Source of the DNA: Alitta virens
Taxonomy: Eukaryota; Annelida; Polychaeta; Phyllodocida; Nereididae
Assembly (NCBI GenBank): GCA_932294295.1
Contig: OW028580.1
Span: forward strand, 28,218,896-28,282,895
Reading direction: 5' to 3'
Length of the DNA: 64,000 nucleotides
Shown: positions 9,269-19,845 of the stretch, piece by piece
Layout: the number at the start of each line of letters is the position of its first letter
Position numbering within the stretch: the first letter of the stretch is position 1
Notes under the pieces: generated by a model
What the model was told of the DNA's origin: nothing
Databases searched by the model: none
What the model saw: only the letters and a program-made list of their open reading frames with translations
Position numbers and translations under genes: made by a program

Positions 9269-12200
9269 ATGGCCCAGGCAATGATCGGAACGGTTGGTCA
9301 CTACAACCCCAAAGAGGAGGCGATTGAAGCGTATATCGCCAGATTGACAGTATGGCTGAAGGCAAATAAGGTAGAGAACAATGACCAGGTCAATGCAGCT
9401 CTGTCAGTGATGGGACCCTCTGCTTTTTCTGTACTGCTAAACACATGTCACCCAGATGACCCCAGCACCAAAGCGTTGGCAGATTTGACCAAAATTCTGC
9501 AGCAACATTATCATGCGCCTCGAAACAAGCTACTAGAGAGAAAGGCATTTCGGGAGCGGACACAGAAGGATGCTGAATCGGTCAGTGATTATGCATTAGA
9601 GCTGAAAAGACTTAGTATGACATGTGAATTTGCAGACACGCTGGAGGACAATTTGTTGGAACGGTTTTGTTCAGGTTTGAAAACCCCAGCAATTCGAAAC
9701 AAATTGTACACACTTAAAGCATTAACATGGGCAGGAGCCCAAGCAGAGGCTGTGTCTATGGAACAAAACCGGGATGGCCGTTCACAGGAACAAGGGAGCA
9801 TCAACCAAGTGAATAGAGGCAAATACCGCCGAGGAGGGAGTGGGTTTGCCCGCGGTCGACAATTTGCACCTCGCAATAGTGGGGCATCTGAATCAGGAAT
9901 ATGTGAGCGCTGTTTGTCCACAGAACATGGAAGTAGTGAGTGCCCATACAAACATTGCACATGTTACGGATGCAATCGGAAAGGCCATATGAAATGGGCC
10001 TGCAGAAACATTCAAGGTTCGCAGAGTTCATCGTCTAGGCGTGGTCGTGGCAGCAGCCGTGGTAGCGATCGTGGCAGCAAATCCGGTCGTGGAAGAGGAT
10101 CTACTGGTCAGGTGAACCAAGTGGAACAGTCGGATAGAGCAGAACACTTTGAAAGTGAATTCGACAATATGAACTTGTATCAAATTCGGGCTGTACATGA
10201 CGAAAATGAGAGTGAGTTCAAAGTGACTGTATTAGTTGAGACAACAGATGTAACCTTCGCTGTGGATACACAAGCGGCAGTATCAGTGATCTCTGAAAAT
10301 TTGTACTACAAGAACTTTGACTATTGTAAATTGAAGCCCGTAAAATATGCACTAAGGAGCTATTCGGGGCATGAGATTCCTGTCTTAGGCCAAATCGATG
10401 TTAATGTTGAATACCAGGGCCAACAAGTAAAAGTGCCACTGGTGGTAGTGAAAGGCGTGAAAGAAGCCCTACTAGGCCGAGATTGGTTAAAATTGATTAA
10501 ATTGGATTGGAAAATGTTGTTCCAAACTACAGCTGTTAAATCAGTAGAAGAAGTTGTACGAAAATACAATGAAGTTTTCGAAGGAAAAATCGAACACAGT
10601 ATCATCAAACAATTCGAAGCTAATGTACGTCTGAAGCCCGAGGCCCAGGCCGTATTTAGGAAGGCCAGGCCTGTACCCTATGCACTGCGGTCAGCAGTAG
10701 AAGAAAACTTGCAGAAGGCCATCGATGAAGGCATTATGAAACCCGTGAAGACCAGTAAATGGGCATCACCGATAGTGGTAGCACCGAAGGCGGACGGGAA
10801 AATTTGTGTGTGTGGTGATTATAAGAAAACTGTAAATCTAAATTTGGATGATGAAATTTATCCATTGCCAACCGCGCAGGATATCTTTGCAACTTTGGCA
10901 GGAGGTCAAATATTTTCCACTATTGATTTGTCAAATGCATATCAGCAAGTTCGGTTAACGGAGGCATCAAAAGAACTGCTGACTATTAATACACATAAAG
11001 GACTGTTCCAGTACAATCGGTTGCCGTACGGAATTAAAGTGGCACCTGCCATATTCCAGTCCATTATGGATCAAATTCTGAGTGGTTTAAGTGGAGTGTG
11101 TTGTTATCTCGATGACATTTTGTTAACCTCAAAGACAATCGCACAGCACGTAGAGCTGTTGGAAGAAGTTTTGTCTAGACTCAAGGACTATGGGGTGCTT
11201 GCAAACAGGGCTAAATGCAAGTTTGGCATCGAGAAAGTGCATTACCTAGGACATATTATTGATAGGTCCGGGATACAACCAAGTCCTGAGAAGGTACAGG
11301 CAATCCAAGCGGTGTCTGAACCAACAAATGCATCTGAACTTCGTACATTTCTCGGAGCAGTGACTTTTTACCATAAATTTATGGAGAACTTTGCATCAAT
11401 TTGTGCACCACTTTATGATCTTACTACGAAGGACGCCAAATGGAGTTGGACGCCTAGGTGCAGACAGGCTTTTAACAAAGTCAAGGAAATGTTGGCCAGT
11501 AATTTGTTACTGACACATTATGATGTGAACATGCCGTTGAAGCTGTCAACGGATGCATCACCCTATGGAGTTGCAGCAGTGCTAGCACATGTCGTTGATG
11601 GGTTCGAACGCCCTATTGCCTACGCTTCAAGAACACTGAGCCCAGCTGAGAAAAACTACAGCCAATTAGAGCGAGAGGCTTTGGCTATCATGTTTGGAAT
11701 CAAGAGATTCCACAAGTACGTCTACGGACGAAAGTTTAGTCTAGTGACTGACAACAAGCCGTTGTCAATTATCTTCAGTCCCACGAAGGATATTCCAACT
11801 GTTTCTGCACTGCGATTGCAGCGATGGGCATTAGTGCTAATGGCCCACGATTATACAGTAGAATATAGGAAGTCCTCGGATCACGGAAATGTGGATATGC
11901 TGTCTAGGTTCCCAGATACCAGTGGTGTCGAAGAGACTTTGGAATTACCAATTAATCACTTCAGTTATGTTGATGATTTGCCAGTGACCTGCCAAGATGT
12001 CCGGACCGAAACAGCGGCGGACCCAAATTTGATGAAAGTCATGCGGTACATGATGTTTGGATGGCCAGATCAAGTGGAGGAAGCGTTATTACCCTACCAC
12101 AGACGCAGGAATGAGCTTTCTATAGAGCAGGGATGCTTGTTATGGGGCATGCGAGTGATCATACCGAAGCCGTTGCAAGCCAAAGTACTGCAAGATGTAC

Positions 12201-13372
12201 ATCACGAGCATACCGGGGTTGTGCGGATGAAAATGCTCGCCAGAAGTTACTATTGGTTCCCGGGTGTTGATCAAGATTTGGAGAACTTAGCTAAGTCATG
12301 TGAAGCCTGCAGGATGCATGCTAAAGCACCAGCAGCAGCACCAATTGTGAGTTGGCCAAAATGCACAGTACCATTGGAGAGAGTACATATTGACTTTGGC
12401 AGTATTGACAACAAGGATTTATTGATTATGGTGGATGTATATTCTAAATGGGTCGAGGTAGCAGTGATGCCTACGACAACCTCAAGCCGAGTCATCGACG
12501 TGTTGAGAAGCTGGTGGGCCAGATTGGGACTGCCAAGCGAATTAGTCTCAGATAATGGGCCACAATTTGTCTCAAGCGAATTTGAGGATTTTCTCAGGAG
12601 AAATGGTGTGCAGCACACTTTGTCACCACCGTATAGCCCAAAGACGAATGGATCAGCAGAACGGTCAGTTCAGACTGTCAAGGGAATCCTGAAGAGACAA
12701 TTAACCGAGGAGATGCTCAGAAGTACAATTCATCGAACATTCCAGCAGAAACTGGATGATTTTCTGATTACGTACCGAAGTACACCATCGACCGTCACAG
12801 GTCAGACTCCAGCCGAGCTGATGTTAGGAAGAAAACTTCGTACCCGATTATCTTTTCTGCGCCCGGAAGGAAAAGGGACTGTCAGAGAAGTGGTGGATAA
12901 AATACGAGAGTTCAGCGAGGGAGATTTAGTGTGGGTCAAGAACCAAGTTGGCCGCATTAAGTGGTCCCCTGGAGAAATCATTCGTAGACAGGGATTATTG
13001 AAATATGTGGTGAATATTGACAGTAAACAAAGAGTTGTGCATGTGGATCATTTAAGCAAGCGGGTTCGACCTGAAAGGGAACCTGAAATTGAATTCGAAA
13101 ATGTGCCAATACCTATGAGATTACAAAATGAGGAATTAAATAATGTGCCAATGAGATTACCAAATGATGAGTTACATGGATTACCAAATGTTGTGCCGAA
13201 TGTGGGTGATGAGCGAAATGTGCAAGAGCCTGGTCCGAATGTTGTGCCAGATGTTCCAGGTGTGGCTGAACCACCGCAAGTGCCAGTGGTAGCAGACGGG
13301 CCCATCGTGGTGCCAAGAAGAAACCCCGAACGAGCGAGAAAAGTTCCTGAGAGACTTATTGAAAATTGCTAA
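9269..13372 (+). CDS. gag-pol: Gag-Pol polyprotein of the Gypsy element
   Basis: Intact frame. The first ATG is at 9269 (1367 aa); the frame is open upstream to a GTG at 9203. Order: Gag capsid-like region, two CX2CX4HX4C zinc knuckles (9902-9943, 9962-10003), a Gly/Arg/Ser-rich linker, retropepsin, RT, RNase H, integrase and a Pro/Val/Asn-rich tail. RT shows FSTIDLSNAYQQV, LPYGIKVAPAIFQ and YLDD (near residue 613). RNase H shows LSTDASPYG. Integrase has an HHEH...CEAC zinc site, the D,D,E triad (VHIDFG, SDNGPQF, NGSAERS) and a GPY/F-like C-terminus. The protease motif is odd: DTQ at 10265-10273 where the family has DTG or DSG, while the LLGRDWL flap-side motif is kept. There are no stops or frameshifts, so the element could be active if DTQ is tolerated. 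Confidence 0.95.
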   Translation: MAQAMIGTVGHYNPKEEAIEAYIARLTVWLKANKVENNDQVNAALSVMGPSAFSVLLNTCHPDDPSTKALADLTKILQQHYHAPRNKLLERKAFRERTQKDAESVSDYALELKRLSMTCEFADTLEDNLLERFCSGLKTPAIRNKLYTLKALTWAGAQAEAVSMEQNRDGRSQEQGSINQVNRGKYRRGGSGFARGRQFAPRNSGASESGICERCLSTEHGSSECPYKHCTCYGCNRKGHMKWACRNIQGSQSSSSRRGRGSSRGSDRGSKSGRGRGSTGQVNQVEQSDRAEHFESEFDNMNLYQIRAVHDENESEFKVTVLVETTDVTFAVDTQAAVSVISENLYYKNFDYCKLKPVKYALRSYSGHEIPVLGQIDVNVEYQGQQVKVPLVVVKGVKEALLGRDWLKLIKLDWKMLFQTTAVKSVEEVVRKYNEVFEGKIEHSIIKQFEANVRLKPEAQAVFRKARPVPYALRSAVEENLQKAIDEGIMKPVKTSKWASPIVVAPKADGKICVCGDYKKTVNLNLDDEIYPLPTAQDIFATLAGGQIFSTIDLSNAYQQVRLTEASKELLTINTHKGLFQYNRLPYGIKVAPAIFQSIMDQILSGLSGVCCYLDDILLTSKTIAQHVELLEEVLSRLKDYGVLANRAKCKFGIEKVHYLGHIIDRSGIQPSPEKVQAIQAVSEPTNASELRTFLGAVTFYHKFMENFASICAPLYDLTTKDAKWSWTPRCRQAFNKVKEMLASNLLLTHYDVNMPLKLSTDASPYGVAAVLAHVVDGFERPIAYASRTLSPAEKNYSQLEREALAIMFGIKRFHKYVYGRKFSLVTDNKPLSIIFSPTKDIPTVSALRLQRWALVLMAHDYTVEYRKSSDHGNVDMLSRFPDTSGVEETLELPINHFSYVDDLPVTCQDVRTETAADPNLMKVMRYMMFGWPDQVEEALLPYHRRRNELSIEQGCLLWGMRVIIPKPLQAKVLQDVHHEHTGVVRMKMLARSYYWFPGVDQDLENLAKSCEACRMHAKAPAAAPIVSWPKCTVPLERVHIDFGSIDNKDLLIMVDVYSKWVEVAVMPTTTSSRVIDVLRSWWARLGLPSELVSDNGPQFVSSEFEDFLRRNGVQHTLSPPYSPKTNGSAERSVQTVKGILKRQLTEEMLRSTIHRTFQQKLDDFLITYRSTPSTVTGQTPAELMLGRKLRTRLSFLRPEGKGTVREVVDKIREFSEGDLVWVKNQVGRIKWSPGEIIRRQGLLKYVVNIDSKQRVVHVDHLSKRVRPEREPEIEFENVPIPMRLQNEELNNVPMRLPNDELHGLPNVVPNVGDERNVQEPGPNVVPDVPGVAEPPQVPVVADGPIVVPRRNPERARKVPERLIENC

Positions 13373-13784
13373 GAAAAAAAAAAAAAAAAAAAAAAAATTT
13401 GGACACTTGAATATCAGTGTATTGAAATTTGGACTCTTGAATATCAGTGTATTAAAATTATAACTGTGGACTCTTGAATGGATGATACTTGATCTCAATG
13501 TATTAAAATTTAACTGTTGTGTATGTAACCATTGCTCAGTATTTTACTGAATAGTATTATTGAAGAATGATAACAATTGAGTATAATCAAAATTATGATT
13601 GTGTTGTATAACATTAAGCTTACTCAAAATGTTAAATACTCATAATTAGTTGTGTAACATTTGTAGTATTTCAAGAAGTTGTAATTAGTAATGAATTAAG
13701 ACAACCAAGGATAAAAGTTATTCTTTATTCAGTAATGTTAACTTCTTAAATATACACCCATGTATAAAGTTAAAGTGGGGAGAG
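13373..13784 (+). other. Gypsy 3' untranslated region with A-tract and PPT
   Basis: Immediately after the stop is an uninterrupted run of about 23 A. Two copies of a ~31-bp repeat (GGACACTTGAATATCAGTGT and a one-base variant) and a partial third follow. The purine tract AAAGTGGGGAGAG (about 13772-13784) directly abuts the 3' LTR and is the expected polypurine primer. Confidence 0.75.
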
Positions 13785-13978
13785 TGATATGTATTAGAAT
13801 GATTGTACCGTAAGAGTGATCGTCTTGTTGTGACTAACCGGAAGTGTTGCTCCGGCGCGCGCATGCGCAGTGTACGTTTTCAGTTCGAATAAACAGTTCA
13901 ACTCAAAATGGAGGTTCGTGTAATTTATCGTAATTAACACAGAACAGAGTCGTTCCTGGCTAAGCACAGGACATATCA
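13785..13978 (+). repeat. 3' LTR of the Gypsy element
   Basis: 194 bp, identical to the 5' LTR by direct reading, followed by the TSD ATTAG at 13979-13983. Confidence 0.95.
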
Positions 13979-13983
13979 ATTAG

Positions 13984-14608
13984 AAAATTTACAAACCTAC
14001 GAAAGATCAAATAACTGGGAACCTCAGGATTAAAATAACCCAGCATTAACAGCGCCTCGATTTTAAGAATTATTTTTAGTCTACATATGGAACTACATTG
14101 TACTACAGTTGCATAATTCAGACCACCTCGATATTAAGACCATTTCAGTTTACATTAGGGGAGCCCTTTATGGTTCAGTGCTACTGTATTTACCCATAAA
14201 AATCGGTGTGCATACTATCATATAATATATATATATATATTTTTTTTCCTGTCAATTACACACACACAAATCTTAAGATTCGCTGGACCGTGCAACATAA
14301 TATATAGATATATTGCACGATAAAGAGAATAAAAAATTTAATAGTATGCACTATGTATATTATGAGCTGACCATAATACGTGAATTAAATTGTATTTTTT
14401 CTCCTAGGTTTTTTTTTCTATTTAAATTTTTTAAATACTGAAAAAAAAAAAGAAAAAAAAAGGCCTACATGATATATGCAACATTTGGGGCGTGATCCTT
14501 CTAGGTATTATGGTGCAGCAATAGCAATGGTGGCAGCTCATAATATATAGTGCATAGGATGATTGACGACGTCCGTACAACTTGACATTTATCTTTATCA
14601 AGATACAA
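13984..14608. other. Intergenic, AT-rich with microsatellites
   Basis: Holds a (TA)n run near 14225, an imperfect palindrome GTGCAA...TTGCAC near 14288-14320 and long A/T tracts. No gene seen. Confidence 0.4.
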
Positions 14609-14784
14609 AAAAGTAACCTTACCTGAAATCGCATGCTTCGACCTAGGAATATTCCTAGCTTCGACCATTTCCATACGTGGTCGCAAGCACGGAATCAGAA
14701 AACAATTAATTTAACGGCCGCTCAGACGTGGCGAGTCATTAAAAGGCGTTGCAACCACTTTTTCCGACCAGCAAGTTTTCTTAG
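14609..14784. mobile_element. MITE related to the element at 16039-16286
   Basis: Ends with CCAGCAAGTTTTCTTAG and begins near ACCTTACCTGAAATCGC, matching the two ends and part of the interior of the 16039 element (shared AACAATTNATTTAACGGC, GCGTTGCAACNACTTTTT). The left terminus is degraded and no target duplication could be read. Confidence 0.55.
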
Positions 14785-16038
14785 TGGATAATTCAGTCAG
14801 TATGTAGTTATAATTTCATCTTACTTAGCTAACAGATTGTGGTAGTTATCCAAGGGGGGGGGGGGAAGAGGGGGTGGGGGTACAGATATATTCCAAGCCT
14901 CTCAATGGATACTTATCATTATTTTTGACAAGGTAAGAGCCATTCCAGAGGAAATCAACCATGCGGTGGAAAGTTGCATATTTAGCAAATACAATTTGAT
15001 AACTAGTGGAGTTAATATAGTCGGTAAAATTTCAGATCCCTTGTCCACACGGTTGCAAGTACACCAGAGTTTATAATATTAGAGGGGGGAAAAAAAGAAC
15101 TGTGACATCACTCCTCGAAAATGGATTGATTTCACTTGGAGGACATAAGTTAGCAAAAATAAATATTCTAATGGTGATTGTGAATTGCGTAATAAGAAAC
15201 TGGAAAACTTAGAGCACTTTTTTGTGAAAAAGTTTATATAATTTGGGATTAAATGAAAGGTTAAATTTGATGTACTATTCGAGGTAATTTTTGATAAATT
15301 CATTGCGTTAGTTGGACGTTCAGAAGAATAAAGTTATTCAAAATTATTAATATGACTGTGGTAATAAGTAGATGGCATATTTGGAAAAGAAGAAATAAAT
15401 TCAAAGTTGATAATGATTATGATGGAGAGACTCTATTTGTTCAAATTAAATATGAAATTTTGAAACATGTAATTAAGCATATTGATGAAATGTACCAAGT
15501 GACATAGAAATGTACAAAGGACTAGAGAAGTTATGTAACATTGTATAGATACTATTTAATTATTAATTTTATATAAATTTTACAATGTTCATTGTTGCAA
15601 AGTTGTAGGTATAAGCCTTGTCCGTTACTAAATTTCCTTCATATTTTTGTTATTTCCTCAGACCTTGAAGGCAAATTTACATTTGAATTTGCAATTTTGT
15701 TGAAGTGTATAATATTATGATTAAAAAGCCCCCTGAGCCGTAAAATTGACACTGATGCTATGTACCATTAAAATATATATTGAAAATTTAAAGAAAATTA
15801 ATGATTTAACACTTACCAAATATTTTATATTTAATTGATTTTCTCTGATAATGAATTTCATAGAGTGGTATAATTGAATCACATATACATCAACAAATTT
15901 TATAAAATTTTAAGTACATTTACTTTCAAGGCGTTTTTTCTTTAGTACGTACCGACCACCACTTGATGGTCCCTTAACACAAAGGCGAAATTTGAAAGAT
16001 GCCATTCAGAAATAAATGTATTCAACACATGTAACCCA
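14785..16038. other. Intergenic, AT-rich
   Basis: A G12 run at 14854-14865 and nearby G-tracts, then AT-rich non-coding DNA. No gene or element terminus recognised. Confidence 0.35.
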
Positions 16039-16286
16039 CTAAGAAAACTTTACCTGAATTCGCATCCGTGCCTTGACCACTTCCACACTATGTCCAATAA
16101 TTTTCTTTTTTTTGTATAATGACCCGTACTTAACTATGAAAGTGGTCAAGGCACGGAATCAAAAAACAATTCATTTAACGGCTGTTCAGCCAATCAGACA
16201 TGGCGATGCATCAAAAGAAGCGCCTGCTGAATGGCACAAAAGCGTTGCAACTGGTCACTTTTTTTAGACCAGCAAGTTTTCTTAAT
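16039..16286. mobile_element. MITE with 8-bp target duplication (hAT-like)
   Basis: Begins CTAAGAAAACTT and ends AAGTTTTCTTAAT, an imperfect terminal inverted repeat, flanked on both sides by the perfect 8-bp direct repeat GTAACCCA (16031-16038 and 16287-16294). Eight-base duplications are typical of hAT transposons. At 248 bp it has no transposase. A related degraded copy is at 14609-14784. Confidence 0.75.
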
Positions 16287-16348
16287 GTAACCCAGCATTC
16301 CAAATTGGCCCAGGATCGTTTCCATGTAGGCCACTGGCTGCTGTTACC

Positions 16349-16675
16349 ACATCGTACTTACATCGCCGACATCACACCAACGTTGAAACGATTTGGAATG
16401 CTATCTGGGAACATAATTTTTAAATTTTGCCATCTGAGAATTTGGCTTGATTAACCATTAATGTATATGCATGTATATATCACATTGTGATTCATCATTT
16501 GTGCAACCCAACATCGTACTTACATCGCCGACATCACACCAACGTTGAAACGATTTGGAATGCTATCTGGGAACATAATTTTAAAATTTTGCCATCTGAG
16601 AATTTGGCTTGATTAAACATTAATGTATATATTATGCATGTATATATTACATTGTGATTCATCATTTGTGCAACC
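16349..16675. repeat. Tandem duplication, 162-bp period, two copies
   Basis: Copies start at 16349 and 16511 and share CATCGTACTTACATCGCCGA, GAAACGATTTGGAATGCTAT and CATCATTTGTGCAACCC with a few differences, mostly in an ATGTATAT-rich stretch. Confidence 0.85.
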
Positions 16676-17529
16676 CGTAGGAGACAAGGGCAAGATGAAA
16701 CAGGGCAAGACAAAACATCACCGTTAATTTGCATAATTTATGTATTTGTTGATGCTGCCATCTGTTGATAAATGTAAGCAACACGTTCATTTTGTGCCAT
16801 CAGCCTTGAAAAAAAAAAGGGAAGTTAGTCTTTTCCTTACAGGAATCACTAGTGACAAATAACTGAAAATTTCAGAAAACACTTTGAACAAGTTAAAGTT
16901 GATAAAACACCTTACTGTTGCATCTCTGAAGGGCAGTTTCTGGCCTGTTTCCTGGTCACAATACAGTATGAGTATCACTGAGCCACATTCTCAACAAAAA
17001 CCTCTCAGGGCAAGATGAAATATTTCCTACCCACATGTCCCAAGTGATTAAATTGTTAAATTTTTGTTTTATCACAATAGATCCTTTTATTGACTTTATT
17101 GTCAATATTATCCTAAATGTCCTAAGTGATAGAATTGTTAAATTTTTGTCACACTGGCATATTATTCTCATTGACTTGTCAATCATTATCCCAATATCCC
17201 AGGTACTCAATACCAGAAGGGGTTTGTGAAATTGGGTCATATTATGCCAAATTACCATGCAACCTGCTTAATTGTTGTTTGATGGATTAAATGCTAAAAA
17301 AATATATATATATATCAGCACTGGTGATTTATAGACTAATTATGTAGACTTTTAAATAACTTTTACATGTGAAAGACATTAAATGGTTCATCTTGCCCAG
17401 GTCTTCCTTATACATTTATGTTAGAAGAAACAAGGGATAACATAATCTGGCAGTATTTCATATTACAATACTCATCACAGTTTCAAGAACTTTCCACAGT
17501 ACTTTTACACAAAAGCCATTGTAGAATTG
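16676..17529. other. Intergenic 3' of GT31 copy 2
   Basis: Contains short repeated words: GGGCAAGATGAAA three times, and a ~33-bp repeat CCNAAGTGAT.GAATTGTTAAATTTTTG near 17038 and 17127. No exon seen. Confidence 0.4.
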
Positions 17530-18690
17530 TCAGTTGAAAGCTTCAATGTCCAAATTTAGTTTTTTTTTCTGCTCCTTCTTTGGCCGATATTTAGCTCGAT
17601 GTTTGATGGTTTTCTTATATTCATGCCCTTCCAAATCCTTTTCCTTCTTGAAGTTGCGCTGTCGATGCTGTTGTTTTGATCGTATGTGACATTTTGAATA
17701 GCTTTTCGTCCGTGTAAGACACTTTTCCTGCTCCCATAGCTTCTTCATCTTTATGTATGTTTTAACATAATGACTTATGAGATTACCAAAACGGTGTGAC
17801 CCACCATTATCTATTCCCTGTAGAAACTTTGTTGTAAAGTTGCATTTTTCCATAATGATCCCAGTAGCAACATCCTCTAGTGGGAAGTAGAGATAGTTAG
17901 CAATGGCAATAACTTCTGACCCACAAATTGCAGCTTTTAATGGTAACAAATAACCAGCACCAAAGCAAAATGGTGGATACATTTTCTTTTCAGGCCAAAG
18001 TGTTTCGTTTATGTACCAAATACTATTATTCTTACGTATTGGCCTGCCACCTGAGAAGCACATACCATAAAAGTGATTTTCATTCAGATTTTTCAGTAAG
18101 ATCATCCACCGCGGAAGATTAACAAAGCTGTCATCATCCACTTTAAGAATCCATTTTGGTCTTACTTTATTTCTAGCTGCAATGTTCATAATTGCTGCAG
18201 TTTTAAAAGGCAGTATACTTTCCATTGCTTTGTACCTCTCAATCTGATCAATAAAAACAAGATCTTTGTATAATTCATTTTCCTTGTACAGTTCTTTTGT
18301 CGGATTTCCCAGGATGAATCTATGGCATACACCGTCCGTATAATTTTTCATGTACGTTTCCCGTATACCTTTCCGTCTGTCTGTATTGTTAGGCGCTGAA
18401 TGTATTCCAATAAATAAAGTATCACAGTCAATGAATGGTGAGCCAAATGTTCTCACTGAAGTGTTGCCATAATTGAAAACAAATTGTTTTAGATTATCAT
18501 CTGGTACAAGGAGAAATTTATGTTCCAGTTCCCTAAAGAATGATAAACCACCCATCCAACCTGTTATGTTCATAGCAGGAGCTACATAATATTTCTCTTC
18601 ATACAATGCAGGAATTGTGAAAATGATGCTAAGCAACACGACTAAAGCTATGATGAAAAACAGGCCTTGTAATGTCTCGTTTTTACCCAT
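17530..18690 (-). CDS. Beta-1,3-galactosyltransferase-like protein (GT31), copy 2
   Basis: Intact single-exon frame of 386 aa. The ATG lies in a strong initiation context (CCACCATGG), which supports the start. A short cytosolic tail and a signal-anchor helix (about residues 10-28, LFFIIALVVLLSIIFTI) predict a type II Golgi protein. The catalytic domain has RRKGIRETY, LKVDDDSFVNLP and FPLEDVATG, plus several NxS/T glycosylation sequons. The C-terminal ~50 residues are very rich in Lys/Arg, which is unusual for a luminal tail. The reaction expected from the family is beta-1,3 sugar transfer from UDP-sugar, with specificity unknown. It shares about 98% nucleotide identity with copy 1 over 18175-18469 but much less outside. 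Confidence 0.9.
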   Translation of the reverse strand: MGKNETLQGLFFIIALVVLLSIIFTIPALYEEKYYVAPAMNITGWMGGLSFFRELEHKFLLVPDDNLKQFVFNYGNTSVRTFGSPFIDCDTLFIGIHSAPNNTDRRKGIRETYMKNYTDGVCHRFILGNPTKELYKENELYKDLVFIDQIERYKAMESILPFKTAAIMNIAARNKVRPKWILKVDDDSFVNLPRWMILLKNLNENHFYGMCFSGGRPIRKNNSIWYINETLWPEKKMYPPFCFGAGYLLPLKAAICGSEVIAIANYLYFPLEDVATGIIMEKCNFTTKFLQGIDNGGSHRFGNLISHYVKTYIKMKKLWEQEKCLTRTKSYSKCHIRSKQQHRQRNFKKEKDLEGHEYKKTIKHRAKYRPKKEQKKKLNLDIEAFN

Positions 18691-19395
18691 GGTGGATAGT
18701 TATGAAATCAGATACCACACCAAACTAATTATCTCATGCATGTAGGCAAGTATTGTTTATTCCTCATGATGGTTGTTTATCAGTCTCTGTTTTGAAAGAT
18801 GCATACAAGCCCATCAGTTATTATCATTTTGTTGTATATTAAACTTTTTTTCTTCTGTTGCTTTAATCCATTTGTTTCAACTCATTAGGCTGAATGTACA
18901 CAGATGGTAGAAAAGGCCTCTGAATGGATCCTTCAATCTGAAATAATAGGAGAGAATTTATTGCAAATAGAAATAAAAATTATTGATGATCGTTTGTAAT
19001 TTCAAATGTATGCTCATGCTAGGTTGGTCATAACACTGGTGATTGCAATCAGAAAGAGATACATGTCACTTTATCATGTGTAACAGAGATTTATGTTTAA
19101 TACTCATTTGAATTTGGCACAGATATAAAGTTCCTTTCTTGTTACAATGCTAATTTTTCTGATTTAGCCATTTACATTATGATATGCCAACTGAGTAACA
19201 AGCAAACTCACAAAATATGCACCCTTGTAAAGGTCTCGTAATACGAGCATACCCTGTGGTGCCAAATATGAGCAGAGTAGAGGGTATGCTCATATTAGGC
19301 ACTGGCACACAACAACATTTGTGTTTGTCTGGTCTTCTTCTTATCTGAAGGCAAACACAATTCAGTAAAGTGACTAAATACCTCATCAAGGCATG
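18691..19395. other. Upstream region of GT31 copy 2
   Basis: Presumed promoter/5' UTR region. AT-rich, no clear core promoter element or exon seen. Confidence 0.35.
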
Positions 19396-19485
19396 GGGGG
19401 AGGGGTCTTTTACTTGCCTCAGCATAGACACAGATTACAAGGCACCTCCAATTTAATGTCTCTTGCGATAGATCGACATACAGTT
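19396..19485 (-). repeat. SINE body fragment
   Basis: GGGGTCTTTTACTTGCCTCAGCATAGACA, ACAAGGCACC and CCAATTTAATGTCTC (separate words) match the reverse complement of the SINE body at 44465-44780. Only the 3' half is present. A possible B-box-like word on the minus strand (GGTTTGATACC, about 19690) may mark a separate tRNA-derived piece. Confidence 0.55.
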
Positions 19486-19845
19486 GAAGAAACTCATTTT
19501 TAATAATTTGTATGTCCATGTACATTGTAGGCCTACATTGCTTTTCATTTTAAATGTTTTAACTTGGAAGCCTTGTAGTTTTACTAATCGAGGGCCCAGT
19601 GGAAGATAAGCAATGCTTAACAGGTTTTTTTAACACTTGGAAAATAAAGTTTACCAATCATTAAGTGTGCCCGGGTGAGGTATCAAACCATGGACCCTCA
19701 GAGGAGCTAGTCAACATGGAATTGTGACTCATGAGATGCTGATGTTTGCTCTGTTGTTTTCAAATTACTAAAACATAACTCATCTGTTCAGCAATAAACT
19801 GCTGGCAAATGCAGGTTTGTGGCATTTCTTAATACACAAACGTGA

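Larger units (their letters stand above)
8924..13978 (+). mobile_element. Complete Ty3/Gypsy LTR retrotransposon
   Basis: A full element of 5055 bp bounded by two 194-bp LTRs (8924-9117, 13785-13978) that I read as identical. It is flanked by a perfect 5-bp target duplication ATTAG (8919-8923 and 13979-13983). Each LTR begins TGATATGT and ends ACATATCA. A primer-binding-like site follows the left LTR and a purine tract precedes the right one. One long gag-pol frame (9269-13372) has the order gag, protease, RT, RNase H, integrase, which is Gypsy order. The single fused frame, two zinc knuckles and short LTRs resemble the Mag group. Identical LTRs indicate very recent insertion. No env-like frame was seen. 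Confidence 0.96.
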
